From Candidatus Rariloculus versatilis (lineage in GTDB: Bacteria; Pseudomonadota; Gammaproteobacteria; Steroidobacterales; Rariloculaceae), in NCBI GenBank assembly GCA_028278665.1, contig JAQAJI010000001.1:1-51950 (forward strand): DNA of 51,950 nt. Direction: 5' to 3'. Positions 9,338 through 18,896 of this stretch are shown piece by piece (positions within the stretch are counted from its first letter, which is position 1; every line of letters starts with the position of its first letter). The notes below the pieces were generated by a model, which was not told the origin of the DNA, ran no database searches, and saw only the letters and a list, made by a program, of their open reading frames with translations. Both the position numbers and the translations under genes were made by a program.

Positions 9338-10393
9338 ATGACCATGAGCGACACCGCAGCCGCAACGCCGGACAGCGCGGTACTTGCAGCATTCGGCCTC
9401 GCGGCCGACACGCTCGAAGCCACGAACTCCGGCCTGATCAACCGCAGCTGGTTTGTGCGATCGACTGACGGCAAGCCGCTTGTGCTGCAGCGCGTGAACG
9501 CCATCTTCGCTACGCAAACGAATGCTGACATCGACCTCGTCACGCGTCACCTGCACTCCAGGGGGCTCGTGACACCAATGCTTGTTCCGACCCGCTCGGG
9601 CGCGCTTTGGCTTGAGATCGGCGAAACGGTCTGGCGCGTCCTGACGCGCATCGACGGCGTCATCCACGACTCGACCGAATCGCCCGCGCGCGCGGCCGAA
9701 GCTGGCCGCATCCTCGGAGAGTTTCACGCCGCCCTCGGCGACCTCGAGCACCACTTCGCCAACGCACGTCTCGGCGTTCACGACACGCAACGTCACCTCG
9801 CCAATCTGCGCTCTGCGCTGGCTGCCCAAACGGCGCACCGGCGTCATCGGACGATCGCAGGTCTCGCAGCCGAAATCGAGAATTTTGCCAAAGAACTCAC
9901 GCCGCAGCCGCAGGTTGCCGATCGGATCGTGCACGGTGACCCGAAGCTCGAGAACATCATGTTCGACCGGGACACGCAGCGCGCCGTGTGCATGATCGAT
10001 CTCGACACATTGACAATAATGCCCGCCGCGATCGAAATCGGCGACGCACTGCGATCCTGGTGCAATCCCGCCGCCGAAGATTCCGCCGATGCGGACTTCT
10101 CTGTCGAACTCTACGAGGCGGCGGTGGAAGCCTACGCGGCGGCGTCCCGCGGGCTGCTCGGAGCAGCCGAGTGGCGCTGCATTCCCGACGCCGCGTTCGC
10201 TATCGCCGTCGAACTCGCCGCCCGGTTCTGTACCGACGCGTTCGAAGGAAGCTACTTCGCCTGGGATGCGCGCCGAAACGTAAGCGCCGCCGAACACAAC
10301 GAAGCCCGTACGCGCGCTCAGCTCGCGGTTGCCGCCGGCATGCGGCGGGAACGCGCCCGTATGCAACTGCTCGTCGAGAACGTCTTCGGGTAA
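9338..10393 (+). CDS. Aminoglycoside phosphotransferase/choline-kinase-like family protein
   Basis: MTMSDTAAATPDSAVLAAFGL..NSGLINRSWFV, VHGDPKLENIMFDRDTQRAVCMIDLDTLTIMPAAIEIGDALRSW (HGDxxxxN, IDxD motifs). Confidence 0.82.
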   Translation: MTMSDTAAATPDSAVLAAFGLAADTLEATNSGLINRSWFVRSTDGKPLVLQRVNAIFATQTNADIDLVTRHLHSRGLVTPMLVPTRSGALWLEIGETVWRVLTRIDGVIHDSTESPARAAEAGRILGEFHAALGDLEHHFANARLGVHDTQRHLANLRSALAAQTAHRRHRTIAGLAAEIENFAKELTPQPQVADRIVHGDPKLENIMFDRDTQRAVCMIDLDTLTIMPAAIEIGDALRSWCNPAAEDSADADFSVELYEAAVEAYAAASRGLLGAAEWRCIPDAAFAIAVELAARFCTDAFEGSYFAWDARRNVSAAEHNEARTRAQLAVAAGMRRERARMQLLVENVFG

Positions 10394-10553
10394 CTGCTGA
10401 ACGGCGCCGTCGCGGCCGAACCGGACCACCCCCACAGCTTCGATCCCGTTCGTGAGCCGACGGGCGCTGCCGGGCGCTGTGACACTCGCGTGACACAGCA
10501 AGCGCTCCTGTCTGATATTCCTCGCACCGAGCCGCAAGCCGACGGAATTTCGA

Positions 10554-11885
10554 ATGCTCGAACAACTCGGAATGATCGGTGTGACGTGGCGTCAGGGCGG
10601 CGCTGAATCGCTCGCCGAATTCGCGCTGCCGCATGACGGCGCCGAAGAACGCCTGCGCGCGTTCGCCGTCGAGCTTGGTCTTGCCGAACTGGCCTATCTG
10701 TCGACCTGCAACCGCGTGGAACTCGTCTATGCGCACGGCGAACGTACCGCCGCCACCGACATCCGGCCGGCGGCGTTCAAATTGCTCGCCGGGCGCGAGC
10801 CTTCGTCCGGCGAGGCGACGCGGCGCCTGCGGGCCTGGCAGGGCGAAGGCGCGGCCGAGCATCTGTTCCTGATCGCAGCGGGCCTCGATTCGGCCTGCGT
10901 CGGGGAGACCGAGATCGTCGCCCAGGTGCGAAGCTGCCACGAGCGATCGACGCGGCTCGGCCTGTCCGGAGCGGCTCTCGAACTGCTGTTCGGGGAAGCG
11001 CTCAGGATCGCCGCTCGCGTTCGCGGCGAGACGTCGCTCGGCGCCGGGCGCGTGTCGCTCGCCGAAATCGCCGTTGCGCGGCTGCGCGAACGCCTGGCGC
11101 GTACCACGGGCACGGTCGCACTGGTTGGCGTTTCGGCAATGACGGAGCGTGCCGCCATCTCGCTGAGCGCCGCTGGCGTCCCGCTGGTCGTTGTCAATCG
11201 CTCGGCGGAACCGGCACAGGCGCTCGCCGATCGTTTTGGCGCCGTATGGCAATCGCTCGATGCGTTCCGGGCCGAACCTGCGCCCGTGGAGGCCGTGCTG
11301 GCTGCGACGGCCGCTCCCGGCCCGGTGTTCGAACGTGCGGACCTCGAACGCATTGCCGCGCGCACGCCCTCGGGCGAACCGCCGTTGATCGTCGACATGG
11401 CCGTGCCGCCCGATGTCGATCCGGCGGCCTGCACGAAGCTCGCGATCCCGCGCGTCGGCATGGATGAAATCGTCGCGCACGCCGAGCGCAACCGGGCCGC
11501 GCGGCTCATGGAGGCCGCCGAAGCGCGCGAGCAGGTCGACCGGGCGCTCGCAACGCTCAAGGATCGATACACGGAACGGTACTACGGACCGCTCTTCGGC
11601 GCGCTGCAGAAACGCTATCGGATTACCGCCCAGGAGGGAGTGAAACGCCTCTTCAGGAAGGAGCTGAAAGGGCTCGGCGAAGAGGAACGCGCCGCGGTCG
11701 AAATCTGGTGCGAAGTTCTTGCGAGGCGGTTCGCACACATCCCCTCCCTCGGCCTGCGCGGCCTGCTTCACTCGGGTCCGGAAGGCTCCGTTGAAGCCTT
11801 TCTCGGCGGTCTGGATCCCGAGTTTGCCGACGAACTCAGAGCGGCGCTCGAAGTCGGCGCGACCGGGCGCGAGTCAGGATCATGA
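10554..11885 (+). CDS. hemA: Glutamyl-tRNA reductase (divergent)
   Basis: YLSTCNRVELVY, GLDSACVGETEIVAQVRSCHERS, VDMAVPPDVDPAACTKLAIPRVGMDEI; first gene of hem cluster. Confidence 0.88.
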   Translation: MLEQLGMIGVTWRQGGAESLAEFALPHDGAEERLRAFAVELGLAELAYLSTCNRVELVYAHGERTAATDIRPAAFKLLAGREPSSGEATRRLRAWQGEGAAEHLFLIAAGLDSACVGETEIVAQVRSCHERSTRLGLSGAALELLFGEALRIAARVRGETSLGAGRVSLAEIAVARLRERLARTTGTVALVGVSAMTERAAISLSAAGVPLVVVNRSAEPAQALADRFGAVWQSLDAFRAEPAPVEAVLAATAAPGPVFERADLERIAARTPSGEPPLIVDMAVPPDVDPAACTKLAIPRVGMDEIVAHAERNRAARLMEAAEAREQVDRALATLKDRYTERYYGPLFGALQKRYRITAQEGVKRLFRKELKGLGEEERAAVEIWCEVLARRFAHIPSLGLRGLLHSGPEGSVEAFLGGLDPEFADELRAALEVGATGRESGS

Positions 11886-12814
11886 AGCTTCGGCTTGGCA
11901 CGCGGGCGTCGGACCTTGCCCGCACGCAGTCCGAAGCCGTCGCGCGATTCCTGGACGACGCGGGTTTCACGACCGAGCTCATGTTCATCCGCACGGCCGG
12001 CGACCGTTCGAATGCTGCATCGTTCGGCTCGATCGGCCCGCAGGGCGTGTTCGTGCGCGAAATCGAGCAGGCGCTCCTCGCCGAGACGATCGATCTCGCC
12101 GTGCACTCGTTCAAGGACCTGCCGACCCGTTCGCCGCCGGAACTCAGCGTCGCGGCAGTCCCGGAGCGAGCCGATGCGGCGGACGTCCTCATCGTCACGG
12201 ACGAGGCGCTCGATCGAAACGCCGGCTCGCTTCTGCCTCTGATCGAGCAGGCGCATGTCGGCACGGCCTCGGCTCGGCGCCGCGTCTGGCTCGAACACTT
12301 TCGCCCGGATCTGCGCGTTGAATCGCTGCGCGGCAACGTCCCGACCCGCATAAGGCGGCTCAGGGAGCGGCGCTGCGACGCGATCGTGCTGGCCGCTGCC
12401 GGCGTCGAGCGGCTGCGCAGCTCGACCGACGTGCTCGAACCGCTGCTCGAGGGACTGGCGGTCCTGCGGCTGGATCCGGAGCTGTTCGTACCGGCGCCGG
12501 CGCAAGGCGCCCTGGCCGTCCAGTGCCGGCGCGACAATGCCGAGGTCACCGCCGCGCTCCGGAGATTCGACGACATCTCGAGCCGGACCGCCGTTTCCAC
12601 CGAGCGCGCCGCGCTCGCACTCGCGGAGGGCGGTTGCGACATCGCGTTCGGGGCGTACTGTCAGCGTGCGGGCAGCGGATTCGAACTCATCGCGATGCTC
12701 GAACGCGACGGCCGGGTCCGCAGCTCAAGGGTTGCCGGCAGCGACGCCGCCGCGCTTGCAGACAAGGCCTGGACGGAACTCGCCATGCGTCGTGACGATC
12801 ATGCGGAAAGCTGA
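11882..12814 (+). CDS. hemC: Hydroxymethylbilane synthase (porphobilinogen deaminase)
   Basis: MKLRLGTRASDLARTQSEAVARFL, AVHSFKDLPT, ESLRGNVPTRIRRL, VPAPAQGALAVQCRRDN, GGCDIAFGAYC. ATGA overlap with hemA. Confidence 0.95.
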   Translation: MKLRLGTRASDLARTQSEAVARFLDDAGFTTELMFIRTAGDRSNAASFGSIGPQGVFVREIEQALLAETIDLAVHSFKDLPTRSPPELSVAAVPERADAADVLIVTDEALDRNAGSLLPLIEQAHVGTASARRRVWLEHFRPDLRVESLRGNVPTRIRRLRERRCDAIVLAAAGVERLRSSTDVLEPLLEGLAVLRLDPELFVPAPAQGALAVQCRRDNAEVTAALRRFDDISSRTAVSTERAALALAEGGCDIAFGAYCQRAGSGFELIAMLERDGRVRSSRVAGSDAAALADKAWTELAMRRDDHAES

Positions 12815-13592
12815 CGGCAAGCGAGTCGTGCTGACTCGAAGCGCAGGGGACTGCGCCGACTGGGCGAGACGACTCGAAGCGCTCGGCTTAACGCCCGTGA
12901 TCGTGCCGTGCATCGACTGCGAGTTTCTCAGCGAGCCTGCACTCGCGCTAACGCTGAGCAAAAGCGTTCGCGAAGCGGATTGGCTCGTGTTCACGTCGCG
13001 GCGGGGCGTGGAGGCATTCGCGTCGCTGCACGAGACCCCTCTGCCCGGTCGCATGAAGATCGCGGCCGTGGGCAAGGCCACCGCGGCCGCGGCCGAAGCG
13101 CTGCTCGGGCGGATCGACCTGACCGGTCGCGGCGCAACGGCGGCCGCGCTCGCCGACGATATACAATTCGCGCTCGCGCGCGGAGCGCCGGACAGTGAAG
13201 CCGCCGCGGCTGCGGGACCGGACAAGCGCGATCGGGGCAGGCAGGAGCGGCTGCTGCTCGTGCTCGCCGAGAACGCGGCCGGAACACTCGAGCGGAAGCT
13301 CGGGCGCACCGGCATCTCCCGGAGCCGGGTGAACGTCTACAGAACGGTACCGACACCGCCGACGGGCGACAAGATTCTGCTGTCGTCGCTCGCCGCCGAC
13401 GGTGTTTTTCTCGCGAGTCCGACGGCCGTCGAGGGTTTCGTGAATCGCGTGGACGTCGACGTGGCGCCGAAGCTCATCACGATCGGGCCATCGACTTCGG
13501 CGGCCGTGCGGGCGCGGGGGCTCGATGTCGCGGCCGAGGCCCGCGCGCCGGGGCTCGACGGATTGCTGGAGGCCATGCAATGTCTGAGTTGA
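12801..13592 (+). CDS. hemD: Uroporphyrinogen-III synthase
   Basis: MRKADGKRVVLTRSAGDCADWARRLEALGLTPVIVPCIDCEF..DWLVFTSRRGVEAF; ITIGPSTSAAVRARGL; overlaps hemC and hemB. Confidence 0.85.
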   Translation: MRKADGKRVVLTRSAGDCADWARRLEALGLTPVIVPCIDCEFLSEPALALTLSKSVREADWLVFTSRRGVEAFASLHETPLPGRMKIAAVGKATAAAAEALLGRIDLTGRGATAAALADDIQFALARGAPDSEAAAAAGPDKRDRGRQERLLLVLAENAAGTLERKLGRTGISRSRVNVYRTVPTPPTGDKILLSSLAADGVFLASPTAVEGFVNRVDVDVAPKLITIGPSTSAAVRARGLDVAAEARAPGLDGLLEAMQCLS

Positions 13593-14581
13593 TCATTACG
13601 ACACCGGAACGAGTCCGGCCGAGACGCCTGCGCCGGACTCCCGCGCTAAGGAATCTCGTGGCGGAAACCGACATCTCGGCCGCGCAGCTTGTCATGCCGC
13701 ATTTCGTCCTGCCGACGAGCGAATCCGAGGTGCCGATCGCGTCCATGCCGGGGATCTCCCAACTCGGGATCGAGACGCTCGTCGGCCGTGTCGAGTCCGA
13801 CCTCGCGCTCGGCATCCGTGCGGTGCTGCTTTTCGGTCAGCCGCACGACGGCGGCAAGACCCCGGACGGCACCGCCGCGGCCGCTGCCAATGGCGCGGTG
13901 CAATCGGCCGTTCGCCGGCTCAAGGGAGCATTCGGAGATTCGCTGGTCGTCATGACGGACGTTTGCCTTTGCGCCTACACCGATCACGGCCACTGCGGCG
14001 TGCTCGGCGACGGCGAAGTCGCAAACGACCCGTCGCTGCGCCCGCTCGTCGATGCGGCGCTGAGCCACGCCGAGGCCGGGGCCGACGTGGTCGCACCGTC
14101 AGACATGATGGACGGTCGCGTGGCCGCGATCCGCGATGCGCTCGACGAGTCCGGCCGCGACAACGTCGTCGTCATGGCGTACGCGGTCAAGTACGCCTCG
14201 GCCTACTATGGGCCGTTCCGCGACGCCGCAGATTCGACCCCGGGCATGGGCGATCGCAAGAGTTACCAGATGGACTGCCGCAATGTGCGCGAGGCGATTC
14301 GCGAAGCCGATCTCGATGCGGAGGAAGGCGCGGACCTCGTGATGGTAAAGCCGGCGTTGCCGTATCTGGACGTGATCCGCGCGGTTCGCGAGACGTCGGA
14401 CCTGCCTCTCGCGGCCTATAACGTTTCCGGCGAATACTCAGCCGTGAAGGCCGCCGCCGCGAACGGCTGGCTCGATGAGCCGAGCATCGTGCGCGAAAAC
14501 CTGCTGGCCATCAGGCGCGCCGGCGCGGATCTCATCATCAGCTACCACGCCCGCGATACGCTGGCCGGAGGCTGGCTGTGA
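13580..14581 (+). CDS. hemB: Delta-aminolevulinic acid dehydratase (porphobilinogen synthase)
   Basis: RPRRLRRTPALRNLVAET, TDVCLCAYTDHGHCGVL, VAPSDMMDGRVAAIR, MAYAVKYASAYYGPFRDAA, VKPALPYLDVIR, YNVSGEY. Confidence 0.96.
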   Translation: MSELIITTPERVRPRRLRRTPALRNLVAETDISAAQLVMPHFVLPTSESEVPIASMPGISQLGIETLVGRVESDLALGIRAVLLFGQPHDGGKTPDGTAAAAANGAVQSAVRRLKGAFGDSLVVMTDVCLCAYTDHGHCGVLGDGEVANDPSLRPLVDAALSHAEAGADVVAPSDMMDGRVAAIRDALDESGRDNVVVMAYAVKYASAYYGPFRDAADSTPGMGDRKSYQMDCRNVREAIREADLDAEEGADLVMVKPALPYLDVIRAVRETSDLPLAAYNVSGEYSAVKAAAANGWLDEPSIVRENLLAIRRAGADLIISYHARDTLAGGWL

Positions 14582-14654
14582 CCGCCGCGACGCAGTCGCA
14601 AGCACCGGCGCGCCGGCGCGCAATGCAGCCTCCGTCGCGCTCGGGAGGCCGGTC

Positions 14655-15974
14655 GTGACGGCGGGAACGCAATCGCGGGCCTGGTTCGAGCGCGCCAGGG
14701 CCGCGTTGCCCGGGGGCGTCGACTCGCCCGTGCGAGCCTTTCGCGCCGTCGGCGGCACGCCCATCGTGATTCAGGGCGCGAACGGTCAGACCATCGTCGA
14801 TGTCGACGATCGCCCCTATCTCGACTTTGTCGGATCCTGGGGGCCGCTGATCCTCGGCCACGCTCATCCGAAAGTGGTCGCCGCCATCGAGGCGGCCGCG
14901 CGCGGCGGCACCTCCTACGGCGCGCCATGCCGGGCCGAGATCGAGCTTGCCGAGCAGGTCGTAGAGAGCTACCCCGGGATCGAGCAGGTGAGGTTCGTGT
15001 CGTCGGGCACCGAAGCGGTCATGAGTGCGGTCCGACTCGCACGCGGCGCGACGGGCCGCGATCTGATCGTCAAGTTTTCCGGTTGCTATCACGGTCATGT
15101 CGATCATCTGCTCGTCGCCGCGGGCTCGGGCCTCGTCACGTTCGGCAAACCGTCGTCAGCCGGTGTACCGGCCGACTTCGCCGGACTGACACGCGTACTG
15201 CCGCTCGACGACGAAGCGGCGCTCGACGCGCTCTTCGCGGCCGAAGGCGACCGCATCGCGGCCGCGATCATTGAACCGGTACCCGCCAACAACGGACTCC
15301 TGATGCAGCGCCCGGCATTCCTCAAGGCCCTGCGCGCGCATTGCGATGCCTTCAGTGCGCTGCTGATCTTCGACGAGGTCATCACCGGCTTCAGGCTCGG
15401 ACCGGGCGGCGCCGCGGCGCACTACGGTCTCGTCCCCGACCTCGCGACCTTCGGCAAGGTCATCGGCGGCGGCATGCCCGTGGGCGCTTTCGCCGGTCGC
15501 CGCGAGCTCATGCGCGAACTCGCGCCCGAGGGCAGCGTCTATCAGGCCGGCACGCTGTCGGGCAACCCGGTCGCGATGGCGGCGGGGCTGGCGACCCTGG
15601 ACGTGCTTCGGGAATCCGATGGCTGGCAGGCTCTCGATGAGCGTGGCCGATATCTCGAGCAGGTTATCGGCGAGGCGTTGCGCGAGAGCCCGTTCCCGGC
15701 ATCGCTTGCCCGGATCGGCTCGATATTCTGGATCGCGCTCTTGGCGAGCGCGCCGCCGCGCACGGCGGAGGCCGTCGGTCCCGCTTCGGGCAAAGCCTAC
15801 GCAAACCTGTTTCATTCGCTGCTCGGGCAAGGCATCGCGCTTGCGCCGTCGGCCTATGAGGTCGGCTTTCTGTCGCTGGCGCATTCGCGCGCGGACATCG
15901 ACCGCCTCGGCGAGGCTCTTCGCGTGGCGCTGGCCGACGCGAATCCCGGCGAACCAACCGACGATCAGGCATGA
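14655..15974 (+). CDS. hemL: Glutamate-1-semialdehyde 2,1-aminomutase
   Basis: GTG start proposed; ARAALPGGVDSPVRAFRAVGGTP, SSGTEAVMSAVRLARGATGRDLIVKFSGCYHGHVDHLLVAAGSG, IFDEVITGFRLGPGGAAAHYGLVPDLATFGKVIGGGMPVGAFAGR, GTLSGNPVAMAAGL. Confidence 0.95.
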   Translation: MTAGTQSRAWFERARAALPGGVDSPVRAFRAVGGTPIVIQGANGQTIVDVDDRPYLDFVGSWGPLILGHAHPKVVAAIEAAARGGTSYGAPCRAEIELAEQVVESYPGIEQVRFVSSGTEAVMSAVRLARGATGRDLIVKFSGCYHGHVDHLLVAAGSGLVTFGKPSSAGVPADFAGLTRVLPLDDEAALDALFAAEGDRIAAAIIEPVPANNGLLMQRPAFLKALRAHCDAFSALLIFDEVITGFRLGPGGAAAHYGLVPDLATFGKVIGGGMPVGAFAGRRELMRELAPEGSVYQAGTLSGNPVAMAAGLATLDVLRESDGWQALDERGRYLEQVIGEALRESPFPASLARIGSIFWIALLASAPPRTAEAVGPASGKAYANLFHSLLGQGIALAPSAYEVGFLSLAHSRADIDRLGEALRVALADANPGEPTDDQA

Positions 15975-16070
15975 TCCCGACAAGCAACATGGCGAGCCTG
16001 CCGACGACCGGACACGATCCCGGTATGCAACGCACCGAGCCTGCCGATGATTAGGCGCGATCCCAGCAAG
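15958..16070 (+). repeat. 43-bp tandem repeat (about 2.6 copies) spanning the hemL stop / kinase start
   Basis: Units CCGACGATCAGGCATGATCCCGACAAGCAACATGGCGAGCCTG (15958-16000), CCGACGACCGGACACGATCCCGGTATGCAACGCACCGAGCCTG (16001-16043), CCGATGATTAGGCGCGATCCCAGCAAG (16044-16070). Confidence 0.8.
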
Positions 16071-17126
16071 GCCCTGCAGGTGGGCTTCCTCGTACTGCTG
16101 ACCATCTCCACGGCGCAGGTGGCCTACTGGATCATCGAGAACGTCGCGTATACGCGTGACGTGCAGCGGCGGTTCGCAGCGCTCTACGCGGCGGACGCGG
16201 CGGCCGTTGCGGTGTTGTCGGAAGACTCCGGCACAGCCGCACCGGTCGAGTTGTTCCCCCACGTAGAGGTCTCGCCGGACACGGGCGTCGCGACCGTGAG
16301 CGCCGACGCACTCGCCGAGCTCGAGCGCGAAAGTGCCCGCCGCACGAACCAGTACGTCTGGGAGGGCGCGTTCTTTCTCATCGTGCTGCTCGGCGGGATG
16401 GGCGTGCTCACGCGCGCGATTCGCCACGATGCACAACTGCGCAGGCGTCAGCAGAACTTCCTCGCGGCAGTCTCGCACGAGTTCAAGAGTCCCCTCGCGA
16501 GCATCCAGCTCGCCGCGGAGACGATCCAGTTGCGGGCCGCGGGGGCGGACAGCAAGCGGCTCGCCCAGCGCATCGTCGAAGACGGCGAACGCCTGCTGCG
16601 CATGGTCGACAATCTGCTTGACACCACGCGACTCGAGGAAGGCCGTCACGAGTTGACTCCGCAACGGACCGCACTCGCCGCGGCCGTACGCGCGAGCGTC
16701 GAGGAAATCGCCGAACGTGCCGAGCGCAACGGGATTTCGGTCGAGGTCGACGTGCCCGAACCACTGACGCTCTCGGTGGACAAGACGGCACTCGAATCGA
16801 TACTTCGCAACCTGCTCGACAACGCCGTCAAGGCCTGCATCGCCGGCGACGGGCGGGAGATCGCCGTGCGGGCCGGACAGGACGACGCCGCGATCGAACT
16901 CAGCGTGAGCGACGACGGGCGCGGTTTCGCGCCGGAGGACTCCGCGATGATTTTCGAAAAGTTCTACCGCCTCGGCGACGAACTCAGGCGCTCGGGTCCC
17001 GGCACGGGTCTCGGGCTCTACATCGTCCGGCGGCTCGCCGAACTTTCCGGCGCCGGGATCGAAGCCCGCAGTGACGGCCCGGGACAGGGCGCGACCGTGA
17101 CGATCCGCTGGCCGGCAGCGAAATGA
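16047..17126 (+). CDS. Membrane sensor histidine kinase
   Basis: Two hydrophobic segments flanking a ~70-aa extracytoplasmic region; H-box FLAAVSHEFKSPLASIQ; N-box LRNLLDNAVK; G-boxes DDGRGF, GTGLGLYIVRRL. Confidence 0.93.
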   Translation: MIRRDPSKALQVGFLVLLTISTAQVAYWIIENVAYTRDVQRRFAALYAADAAAVAVLSEDSGTAAPVELFPHVEVSPDTGVATVSADALAELERESARRTNQYVWEGAFFLIVLLGGMGVLTRAIRHDAQLRRRQQNFLAAVSHEFKSPLASIQLAAETIQLRAAGADSKRLAQRIVEDGERLLRMVDNLLDTTRLEEGRHELTPQRTALAAAVRASVEEIAERAERNGISVEVDVPEPLTLSVDKTALESILRNLLDNAVKACIAGDGREIAVRAGQDDAAIELSVSDDGRGFAPEDSAMIFEKFYRLGDELRRSGPGTGLGLYIVRRLAELSGAGIEARSDGPGQGATVTIRWPAAK

Positions 17127-17866
17127 ATGAAAGCCTGACACAAGCGGCGCGCATTCTCGTCGTCGACGACGAAGCGCATCTGGCCGACGGGATCCGGGAA
17201 AACCTCGAAGCCGAAGGCTATTTGACCGAAGTCGCGTACGACGGCCGCCAGGGCTTCGACGCGGTGCTCGACGGCAACTTCGACCTCCTCGTGCTCGATG
17301 TCATGATGCCGAAGATGGATGGCGTGGAGTTGTGCGCGAGGCTGCGCGCGCAGGGCCACCAGACCCCGGTACTGTTTCTGACGGTCAAGAACGCAGCGGA
17401 AGACCGCGTTCGCGGCTTTGAGGCCGGTGGCGACGATTATCTTGGAAAACCGTTTCATCTGAAGGAATTGCTTCTCCGTGTCGAGGCGATTCTGCGACGC
17501 GGCCGCTGGTACGACACGGCGTCCGCGGCGCTCGAATTCGGCGGCAACCGCGTGGATTTTCGAACCTATCAGGCGCGCGCCTGGGATGGCAGGCAGCATG
17601 CGCTCACGCACAAGGAAGCCATGATCCTGAAGGCGCTGTCCGAGCGCGAGAGCGGCGTCGTCACCCGCGAGGAGATCCTCGATCGCGTCTGGGGCTACGA
17701 GGTTTTTCCTTCGACGCGCACGATCGACAACTTCATCGTGCGCCTGCGCAGGCGATTCGAGCGCGATCCCGAGTTGCCCGTCCATTTCCACACCGTTCGC
17801 GGCGTGGGTTACCGCTTTACCGTGAAGGCGGAAGCGGCCGGTCACGAGGCTGATCCCGGTGGCTGA
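17123..17866 (+). CDS. OmpR/PhoB-family response regulator
   Basis: ARILVVDDEAHLADGI, LLVLDVMMPKMDG, GGDDYLGKPFHLKELLLRV; winged-helix VVTREEILDRVWGYEVFPSTRTIDNFIVRLRRRFE. ATGA overlap with kinase gene. Confidence 0.95.
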   Translation: MNESLTQAARILVVDDEAHLADGIRENLEAEGYLTEVAYDGRQGFDAVLDGNFDLLVLDVMMPKMDGVELCARLRAQGHQTPVLFLTVKNAAEDRVRGFEAGGDDYLGKPFHLKELLLRVEAILRRGRWYDTASAALEFGGNRVDFRTYQARAWDGRQHALTHKEAMILKALSERESGVVTREEILDRVWGYEVFPSTRTIDNFIVRLRRRFERDPELPVHFHTVRGVGYRFTVKAEAAGHEADPGG

Positions 17867-18896
17867 GCTGCTGCTGGATGCGCTCAGCCGCGTGCCGACC
17901 GCGCGGCGACCGGTATGGATCATGCGCCAGGCGGGCCGCTACCTGCCCGAGTACCGCGAGTTCCGCAAGAGTCACAGCTTCAAGGCGCTGTCAGGCAACA
18001 GCGAGCTCGCGGCCGAGGTCACGCTGATGCCGCTGAAGCGCTTCGAACTCGACGCGGCCATCGTCTTTGCCGACATCATGAGCCCGATGCCCGCGCTCGG
18101 CATCGACTTCGACTTCGATCCGGGCCCCGTCGTCGCCAATCCGATTCGGGACCGGCGCGGCGTCGAGCGTCTCCATGACCCCGATCCGGACGATGTCGCT
18201 CCCGAGGTCATGGAAGCGCTCCGGATTACGCGCGGCGCGCTTGCCGACAACGTCGCCTTGCTCGGGTTTTGCGGCGCCCCGTGGACCCTGGCTGCCTATC
18301 TCGTCGAAGGCCGCGGCGTGAAGGATTTTCCGACGCTGCGCGCCTTCGCCGCGGAACGGCCCGGGCTGCTCGACACACTGCTGTCGCGCCTGTCGGACCT
18401 CATGGGCCGCTATCTGATCGCGCAGGCCGAAGCCGGCGCCGACGCGGTCCAGATTTTTGACTCCTGGGCGGGACTATTGTCATTGGCGGACTGGCAGAGG
18501 TTCATCAGGCCGCACCTTCAATCGCTGCTCGAGACGGTCGGCGCCGCCGGCATACCGCGCATCATGTTCGTACAGAACGCACCGCACCTCATTGACGCCT
18601 ATGCGAAGCTGCCGGCCGAAGCGATCGCGACCGACTGGCGCATGGACCTGGCTGCGTTGCAGCGGGACCATGCCGAGCGCGCTGTACAGGGCAACATCGA
18701 TCCGGCAGTGCTGCTGGCCGGACCCGAGGCAACCGCCGGGCGCGTGCGGCAACTGCTCGACAGCGTCGCCCCGACCGGCCATATCGTCAATCTGGGTCAT
18801 GGCATTTTGCCGAGCACGCCGATCGCGAGCGTCGAGGCACTGGTCGAAACCGTGCATGCAGAGGTCAAGCCCGATATCGCCGCAAGCCGCGCCTGA
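17859..18896 (+). CDS. hemE: Uroporphyrinogen decarboxylase
   Basis: RRPVWIMRQAGRYLPEYREFR, IVFADIMSPMPALGIDFDFDPGPVVANP, FCGAPWTLAAYLVEG, IFDSWAGLLS, NLGHGILPSTPIASVEALVETVH; GTG start overlapping the RR gene. Confidence 0.97.
   Translation: MAELLLDALSRVPTARRPVWIMRQAGRYLPEYREFRKSHSFKALSGNSELAAEVTLMPLKRFELDAAIVFADIMSPMPALGIDFDFDPGPVVANPIRDRRGVERLHDPDPDDVAPEVMEALRITRGALADNVALLGFCGAPWTLAAYLVEGRGVKDFPTLRAFAAERPGLLDTLLSRLSDLMGRYLIAQAEAGADAVQIFDSWAGLLSLADWQRFIRPHLQSLLETVGAAGIPRIMFVQNAPHLIDAYAKLPAEAIATDWRMDLAALQRDHAERAVQGNIDPAVLLAGPEATAGRVRQLLDSVAPTGHIVNLGHGILPSTPIASVEALVETVHAEVKPDIAASRA

Noticed and set aside
9191-10537. 448-aa minus-strand ORF antisense to the APH-like kinase
   Set aside because: Shadow frame; the plus strand has HGDxxxxN kinase motifs.
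10200-11771. 523-aa minus-strand ORF antisense to hemA
   Set aside because: Shadow frame of hemA; no recognisable domains.
15156-17141. 661-aa minus-strand ORF antisense to hemL and the histidine kinase
   Set aside because: High-GC shadow frame; low-complexity R/H/A-rich translation; opposite strand has unmistakable HemL and kinase motifs.
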